Source of the DNA: Gnetum montanum
Taxonomy: Eukaryota; Streptophyta; Gnetopsida; Gnetales; Gnetaceae
Assembly (NCBI GenBank): GCA_015680685.1
Contig: MNCI01017629.1
Span: 193,504 to 219,156 of the forward strand
Direction: 5' to 3'
Length of the DNA stretch: 25,653 nt
Part shown: positions 19,691 through 25,653 of the stretch, piece after piece
How positions within the stretch are numbered: position 1 is the first letter of the stretch
Layout of the letters: every line of letters begins with the position of its first letter
Translations under genes and position numbers: made by a program
The notes under the pieces: model-generated
Told to the model about the DNA's origin: nothing
Seen by the model: only the letters and a program-made list of their open reading frames with translations
Databases searched by the model: none

Positions 19691-22600
19691 ATGCTGGAGC
19701 TGTTGATGATGTCGAATCTGGGTTCAATTCTGGGGACGCTCTTCGTCATCCAGACTCTGTGCAGGCAATACATTCCGCCGGAGGCATACGCATTCCTGCA
19801 CCGGTTGCTGAGCCGCTTCTTCCGCTTTCTGAACCCATACGCCTGCATCGTAATCGAGGATTCCGACGGCTTCCGCGAAAGCGAGCTCTACGACCGCGTG
19901 GAACAGTACCTGAGCCGCAGAAACACATACAACGCTCGTCGCCTGCTGCTGAAAAAACCAAAAAATAGCAAGAGATACAGCCTCTGCGTCGACAAGAACG
20001 AGCAAATCGTGGACGAATTCAAGGGCGTGAAGCTCTGGTGGATTCAGCGCAGTAATGAGAAGAAGAATTCGTCGCCCTGGTGGGGTTCTTCGTCGGAAGA
20101 AAAGAGATCTTTCGAGCTCACGTTCAAGGCCCAGTACAGGGCCCTGGTTCTGGATTCGTATATCCCGCATGTGGTTGAAGAGGCTGAAAACGCAGAGAGG
20201 CAGAGCAGGCAGAGGAGGCTGTTCACCAACAGTGGAGCTGGGGTGGATTACTCGTTCAGGTCTAGGTCCTGGACTTCCATTCCGTTCGAGCATCCGTCCA
20301 GTTTTGAGTCGCTGGCGTTCGAGTCGAAGTTGAAGCAGGAGATTCTGCAGGATCTGGAGAAGTTCAAGAACAGTCGCAGCTATTATGCCAGGGTTGGGAG
20401 GCCCTGGAAAAGAGGCTATTTGCTCTATGGACCTCCGGGTACCGGCAAGTCCAGCATGATCGCCGCCATGGCCAATTATCTTAACTACGATATTTACGAC
20501 CTCGAGCTCACTCAGGTAGGGTTGAAATTTGGCCATTTTTCTCTTTTTGTTTCAAGAATGGTCTCTCTGTTTTTTTCTTCCATTTTACGGCAGCAAATCG
20601 ACAAGGAAGGGCCCATATATGTTTAGTTTTTTATTTTGGCATTTTGAGAGGGGAATGGGTACCGGTCTCAAGATACTCCATATACTCGTGGGATTCTTTT
20701 CGCCTAAATTTGTTGTATAGAGGTATTTTGATAGATTTTTTTTCTCTTCCTCGGTATTTTGCGGTTAGTTTTGTGAAGAAGTTACCCTAACCTACAGACA
20801 AAATATGAGAAGGTATCGATTTAAGGTATCAGGAATAGAGTTTCAGGAGTTGTTTTGTTTCCGCGTGTAGTTTCTGGTTGTGAGGTATTTTGCCACTTTT
20901 TGAGAAGGGGAATAGCAGGGGTTAGAATATGCAGCTTTTTCATTGTTCGTATCTATTAATTAAGTTTGAAGTTTTTTTTAGTATTTGCAAATTTATATAT
21001 GCATTTAAATGTAGACGGGCTTGCTTCAAAATGTGGCTGACAGGATTAGTTTCCAGTTAGCATAATTATTTTTCATAGGTAAAAATGCTTCTATTCTTTT
21101 ATATATTGAAAACTTAAGTTTTTTCGCAAGTTATACATCTGTTTCTAAATTTTTGTGTTTCAAAACTTTATGATTTCGGGGAAATTGTTTTATCACTTGA
21201 ATTCTTCAGGGAGAATTGTGTATTTAGGAAGGAAATTGCTTAGAACCGTTATCCTCAGTTGTCAAATTACCCTGCTCTTTACCCTAGAAAAGGATGTTAG
21301 AATTTGGCCATTGGGGTGTTTTCTTCAGATTTCTTAATACTACACTTTTTTTGTTCAAATATTTTGATTGTTTTTAGGCCTGTGAATATGATGAATAAAG
21401 TGCAGAAAAGCCTAAATAGTAAATATACCAGTAATAGTGAGCCAGTGTTATAATAGGAGTCCCGTCTAGTCACATCAAATTTGGGTCTGAAACTCAAAAT
21501 GAAATTTATTAATATGCTTCCCTAGAAAACCCTAACAATCTATTAGGGTAGAGCATTTGTACAATCTGCTGATGCATAAATATCATCCGGGTACTGGCCC
21601 AAAGCTAGGGTAGCATTCAGAAGTCTTCACTGATCAACTGCACCCAAAAATCATTGAAGTCAAGGCACTGTCGTCGAAATCACATTCAATTCAAGAGAGA
21701 ATACTAACGTATCTAATTAATATGCATAAAGGCTGAATCCTGACCGGGGGGCAGACGCAGGTAAAAAAAGAAAAACTGAAAATCGGATATATACTTGCTT
21801 ACATTTTGTGAAATGTTTACGATGTGTCGGAAGGACAGTACATCAGCCGTAGAAATTCCTGTGATAAAAACAATATTTACAACCAAGATTCCCTTTTCGA
21901 CGGAAAATAAAATGAACTTGACCAAAAATTTCAGCACTTTAAAGCAACGAAGAATCTTAGTTCCTAACGTGGGTTATTGTGGCCCCATAACATTCTTTGG
22001 TGAAACTAACTCTTGATGCACAGGTGCGCAACAACTCGGAGCTGCGGAAGCTGCTAGTGAACACGACCGACAAGTCCATCATCGTCATAGAGGACATCGA
22101 CTGCTCCGTCGATTTCTCAGACCGCGACAACAAATCCCACACCACCAAGAAAAAGAAAAAGAAACAAAAAGACGGAGACGCAAGCAACAGCAACACCACC
22201 AAAAAATCATCATCGGAAACCGTCAATAATAATCATCCAAAACATCCCAGCCAAGACGACGGCAATCGTCCGGGGGACGAAGGCCAGCAACACAACAAAG
22301 TGACCCTTTCGGGTGTTCTCAACTTCACGGACGGGCTGTGGTCTTCGTGCGGCAGCGAGCGCATCTTCGTCTTCACCACCAATCACGTGGACCGACTGGA
22401 TCCGGCGCTGCTGCGCCCGGGACGCATGGACAAGCACATCCATTTATCCTTCTGCGGCTTCGAGGCCTTCACCATTCTGGCCCGCAATTACCTGGAGATC
22501 GACGGCCAGCACGACCTGTTCCCGCAGATCGCGCGGCTCATCGACGAGGCTGAGCTGACGCCCGCCGACGTGGCGGAGCACCTGATCGACGGCAGCCATG

Positions 22601-22794
22601 ATCCCACGTTGGCGCTGCAGGCCCTGCTGGATGCCATGCGCGCCAGCATCCACACCAAGAAGCTCAACGCTGCCGCCAACGCCAACGCTGCCGCCGAGTC
22701 TGTCAGCGACGCTGACGTGGACGGCGGAATGCGCAATGACGTGGACAGCGGCAGTGACTCAGCAAGCACCAGCAGTGGCGGTAACGCAGACTGA
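19691..22794 (+). CDS. BCS1-like AAA-type ATPase (two exons)
   Basis: The join of 19691-20515 and 22024-22794 gives 531 aa, usual for plant BCS1-like AAA-ATPases. The start ATG has A at -3 and gives the family's N-terminus. An N-terminal hydrophobic segment (about residues 9-25) suggests membrane anchoring, by family in mitochondria or ER. The plant AAA-ATPase N-terminal region follows (about 25-215, including 'YIPPEAYAF'). Walker A GPPGTGKS is at 247-254, Walker B 'IIVIEDID' at 294-301, sensor-1/arginine-finger region 'TTNHVDRLDPALLRPGRMD' at about 393-411. Between Walker B and 'GVLNFTDGLW' lies a hydrophilic insert (about 310-366) starting with six lysines; the last ~45 residues are Ala/Ser/Asp-rich. 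All key ATPase residues are present, so it looks functional. Relatives act as membrane AAA proteins in stress, senescence and pathogen responses; the exact role here is not deducible. Confidence 0.92.
20516..22023 (+). other. Single intron of the AAA-ATPase gene, phase 0
   Basis: Donor CAG|GTAGGG follows the codons for 'LELTQ', and acceptor GCACAG|GTG precedes 'VRNNSELRKLL'. Joined, they restore the family's continuous 'YDLELTxVxxNSELRKLL' between Walker A and Walker B. The 1,508-base intron is AT-rich and low in CpG, unlike the exons. Candidate branch sites CTAAC lie at 22006-22010 (rather close to the acceptor) and 21964-21968. Retention would end the protein at a stop near 20624, after 311 residues. 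Confidence 0.9.
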
Positions 22795-23389
22795 TCCCTT
22801 GAAGAAACGGTGTTTTTCGGCTCCTCGGGCAAATAGACTGTAGGTTTGTCATTACAAATATGAACTTGTCCATGTTTCTCCAGGAATATAGGCTTTTTAG
22901 GTTTTAGATATAGAAGTGCGACCCATCTTTGTCGTCTTTTCCATTTCCCATGTGACAGACGTATACGAATGCTTTCTGGTTTCTGTCTCCGTTCTGTCAT
23001 ATAGGGATGGTTTTTGTTACCTACTTTCCTTGCTTTATATATGGTTGCTCAAACTGTTGGTTGTTTCCTCTTTTACATGTTGCTCAACCTGCGTATATTG
23101 ATTTAGATTTACCGATGGCGGACACAATCACAAATTTTCAGCGGTGCGTTACCAGAACTTTTACGTATCAGCTATTCCAGCTCTTCCACGAAGATTTCAA
23201 CGCACGGTCATTGGTAAACATCCTAAAGAAGCAGTACACAAGCAAAATGATATCCTTGTTTTAAATTAGTATATATATTTAATATACATACCGTTTGCAA
23301 AGAATCTGAATGGTCCATAAATCATGGCCGGGTTAGTTCATAAGTCTTAAACAAAGTTTATAAGCAAACTTTATTAACTAAAATTATGG
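22795..23389 (+). other. 3' untranslated and downstream flank of the AAA-ATPase
   Basis: T-rich sequence follows the stop codon with no clear AATAAA within 400 bases, so the transcript end cannot be placed; plant poly(A) signals are often degenerate. The open frames near 22916-23264 show no recognisable motif and are not called as genes. Confidence 0.4.
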
Positions 23390-23605
23390 GTGTGTCATTG
23401 GGAATAATGATTTCTCTTTCACTATTGGAAATGACCTAATAAATATGACACCAATTAATAGATACCTTGGTCTAGATCTTACAATTAAATAGATTGCATT
23501 AAATACGTTGGAGATGCGCATTAAATAGAGGATTGCAAGTAGATTGAGAGCCTTATTTGATTTAAAAAGAAAATGTTAGAACGAAACTATTTTAGCTTAG
23601 GAAAT
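23390..23605 (+). pseudogene. Second LINE relic, same superfamily as LINE-B, plus strand
   Basis: Plus-strand reading gives 'DFSFTIGNDLINMTPINRYL' continuing into GLDL, then 'RIASRLRALFDLKRKC' and 'NETILA'. The blocks 'YLGxDF' and 'RINGGWKALFxLxNxC' are those of the LINE family split by the Athila-like element on the other strand, and the short match after the Cys resembles the LINE-B copy. It contains stops and is cut on the right by a SINE-like sequence. Confidence 0.45.
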
Positions 23606-23745
23606 ATTTGTAATATAAGTATACCCCAAGACATATAGTTCAATTAGAACTTTATAACTTAACATTACCCGCAAGAATCAAACTTAATAGTTTGAGTTTT
23701 CAAATCTAGAGTCTTTATGACTAGGCTAACACCTCATTGTTATTT
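23606..23745 (-). mobile_element. Probable tRNA-derived SINE relic
   Basis: On the minus strand TAGCCTAGTCA (23718-23728 on plus) resembles a tRNA A box, and AGTTTGATTCT (23674-23684) resembles a B box, at tRNA-like spacing with a Lys-like 'AAAGACTC...TTTGA' stretch between. The sequence is too decayed and lacks the folding of a real tRNA. It interrupts the LINE relic just to its left. Boundaries are approximate. Confidence 0.4.
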
Positions 23746-25255
23746 AAAGAGATGTTCACTATGTGATCGGAGCTAGCATCGTCCTTATGGGCCCCACTTG
23801 GCATTCCTTCTCCAAAATTGATAATAATTTTCTAGTTAAATTTCAAAGCTTTTTGCTACAATTGAAGGGCTCTAAGCATATCATTGTGAACGGTAGTAAA
23901 TGTTATATCCAAGGTACTTAATTACCATGGTAATGTCTTTGTGTACAAGCTAGTTGCAAGTGTAATGCCTTTGTTTATAACAAGTTAAAATAAGATTATT
24001 AAATAATAAGTTCTTTTATTACAATTTTTTTTCCAAATTGGCGATAAAAATAGCCTACAAAAATTGTTCCCTCTTACCATGTACTAGAATATGTGTTACT
24101 ACAAATGTAACATGGAGTTCCTTATGTGTAGAGGCCTTAGAGATACCAAGTTAACTTGGACCTAAGAAACATGATGTCATCTCTTCTATCATGTTGATGA
24201 TTCTAAATTGTTAAAATTAAATTATAAAAAGCTTTTTATCTTGTTAACTTTGGCTTGGGGATAAAACAAATAATTTGAAATATGTAAGATTTTGAGTTTA
24301 TTTTCATTTACTTAATTGCCATAAGAATGTTTTGTCATTGAAAACTTAAAGTTTTTATGTTGCTCTTTAACTCACTTTCAATTTAACATTCAATTGCTTA
24401 CCTTGCTTAGATTTTTATGCTTCTTGATTCACTCACCCTACTTTGATTTCTCTAGTTTAGCAACCTTAAGAGTTTCTCTTGATTCTAAGTTAATGTAGTA
24501 GGCTTCGGTTTTTCTCTAATTCTCTAGCTAGTAAGCAACTATCATAGATAGTTTTTTAGGACTTGAGTTGAATTCACCTATAATCATTATAATTGAAAAA
24601 ATGGCTATCATAGTGGGCTTCTTTTTCTTTGAAACGTAAACATTAGTAACATTTGAAAAGTTCAAGCTTTTCTTGGTTGGTAGCTAATAGAGGATGACTA
24701 GACAAAAGAGATTGCACTTGGTTTGGAATACCTTGGACTTTGTCATAGCTCTTGTATTTGTCAAGGGACACATGGAAACTTTTGAGTTTTTCAAAATTAA
24801 CTAATATCACTAGAAATCACTAAAGGTGATGAGAATCGATATCTTATCACTTAAGTGTTGTTAATAATTAATTATCTCAAGAAAAAATTTCAAAACATAT
24901 CATTGAGCATCAAATAAAGCTACAGAAATCCATAGTGCCTTTATTGATTACTATCGATTGGAGATATACAAATCAATATAATTATTTTCTTATCTATTGG
25001 AATCAATTGGAGATGCTTCTAGCAAAAAGTGCATACTTTATTTCTTAATTAATCCAATCTCATGAAATTCAAGGTAATTTTACTTGAAATTTGAGTTAGA
25101 ATTTCATGAAACTTCGAGAAGATGCTAGATCTAATAACAATTGAATGAAAAGGCTTATGATTCTATGTAGATCTAATAAAAAATGAAGCATAGCAACTTA
25201 AGATCAAGTAAAGATGAATGAATACAACATTGAACTTGAAATTCATGATAGATTT
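23746..25255. other. AT-rich intergenic sequence, nothing recognised
   Basis: No reading frame above background, no clear transposon motif and no RNA gene was found on either strand. It is probably old decayed repeat sequence. Confidence 0.4.
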
Positions 25256-25653
25256 TGATGAGACGCGATATGCACAAGCTGCGATATCGCGTACGCGATA
25301 TCGTGGCCGCTGTGATATTGCATCCCCTGCGATATCGCGTATGCGATATTGTGTAGTCCCCTGTGATATCGTGTACGCGATATCGCAGTCTGCCACCAAA
25401 TCTATAAATAAGAGGCGACACTCCCCTCATTTCCATATAAAAGTTAGAAGTAGCAAAGCTTTGGCGGATTGATCACCCTAGAGATAGAATATTTTCCATG
25501 TGCCCACAGTAGGAGTCCCCCAAGTGAACGATTCTTTATTCGAGCAACTTTGTACCTAAACGTAAGTTGTGTACGGAAATAAAGACGAGCTTTGTGGATA
25601 AACCTTGCAGTACATGGATAGGTTTATTTAATGTTATTTATTGCTTTCCTAGT
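25256..25653 (+). mobile_element. 5' part of an outer-family LTR, cut by the window edge
   Basis: It starts TGATGAGACGCG and matches 45-~430 along its whole length, with better preserved CpG. It includes TATAAATA at 25403-25410 and AATAAA at 25578-25583. The bases before it do not match the pre-LTR priming region, so it is the 5' LTR of another element or a solo LTR. Its right end is not in the window. Confidence 0.85.
25265..25388 (+). repeat. U3 array of GCGATATCGC palindromes (right LTR)
   Basis: Eight copies of GCGATATCGC or near variants occur in about 124 bases. Positions 25282-25303 form a perfect 22-bp palindrome: two GATATC cores joined by a CGCGTACGCG centre. Two further modules (about 25330-25352 and 25365-25387) repeat the paired arrangement with C-to-T changes. 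The array ends just before the TATA box. Confidence 0.85.

Noticed and set aside
19724-20536. Long minus-strand open frame opposite exon 1 (270 codons)
   Set aside because: It is antisense to a well-supported exon, with no recognisable motif. GC-rich coding sequence commonly gives such shadow frames.
21725-21765. Cryptic exon in the intron ending at a CAG|GTAAAA donor
   Set aside because: The direct exon 1 to exon 2 join restores the conserved protein without insertion, and adding this piece would disrupt it.
23670-23735. Functional tRNA gene on the minus strand
   Set aside because: Only box-like sequences remain; the acceptor and anticodon stems do not form, so a SINE relic is the better reading.
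25265-25388. CRISPR-like array
   Set aside because: The units are 10-bp palindromes without uniform spacers and lie in a plant LTR promoter.
45-25653. The two outer LTRs as ends of one giant element containing the AAA-ATPase gene
   Set aside because: The left LTR is preceded by a pre-LTR priming region and not followed by a primer-binding site, so it is a 3' LTR of an element to the left. The right LTR lacks a priming region before it.

Overview
The window looks like nuclear DNA of a large-genome seed plant, probably a gymnosperm. The evidence is old CpG-depleted retroelements nested in one another, long (~0.9-1 kb) LTRs, decayed Ty3/gypsy coding sequence of the Athila/Tat type, LINE and SINE relics, and one intact plant-type BCS1-like AAA-ATPase gene with a single ~1.5 kb intron. 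The species cannot be named from the sequence, and the gymnosperm call is inference.

Layout. 1-1038: the last internal bases and the 3' LTR of an LTR retrotransposon that lies mostly off the left edge. Its LTR is interrupted between two single N bases by a segment that looks misplaced by assembly. 1039-2640 and 15964-~16460: a LINE on the minus strand, split by a decayed plus-strand RTE-type LINE (~1795-2577) and by a complete 13,318-bp Athila/Tat-like element (2641-15958). That element has a 5-bp target duplication (AAAAG), two diverged LTRs, a decayed tRNA-Asp-type primer site, and relics of gag, protease, reverse transcriptase/RNase H, integrase and a large extra 3' ORF. Every coding part carries stop codons and frameshifts. 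~16460-19550: about 3 kb with no recognisable gene. 19555-22794: the AAA-ATPase gene on the plus strand, with a TATA box, a 5' leader holding an (AAG)9 microsatellite inside a short upstream ORF, exon 1, intron and exon 2. 22795-25255: 3' flank and AT-rich intergenic DNA with a second LINE relic (~23390-23605) interrupted by a decayed tRNA-derived SINE. 25256-25653: the 5' part of an LTR of the same family as the one at 45-1038.

The only functional-looking gene is the AAA-ATPase. Its GC- and CpG-rich exons stand out against surroundings that have lost most CpG. The predicted protein is 531 aa, with an N-terminal membrane segment, the plant AAA-ATPase N-terminal region, Walker A, Walker B, a lysine-rich insert, the second region of homology and an acidic/Ser/Ala tail. 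No bacterial-type operon, CRISPR array or new defence system is visible. The more unusual points are the palindrome-array U3 of the outer LTR family, the 3' ORF pairing a plant-transposon-type domain with a long coiled coil, the in-frame empty site across the nested insertion, the poly-Glu upstream ORF, and the probable assembly error at 642-875.
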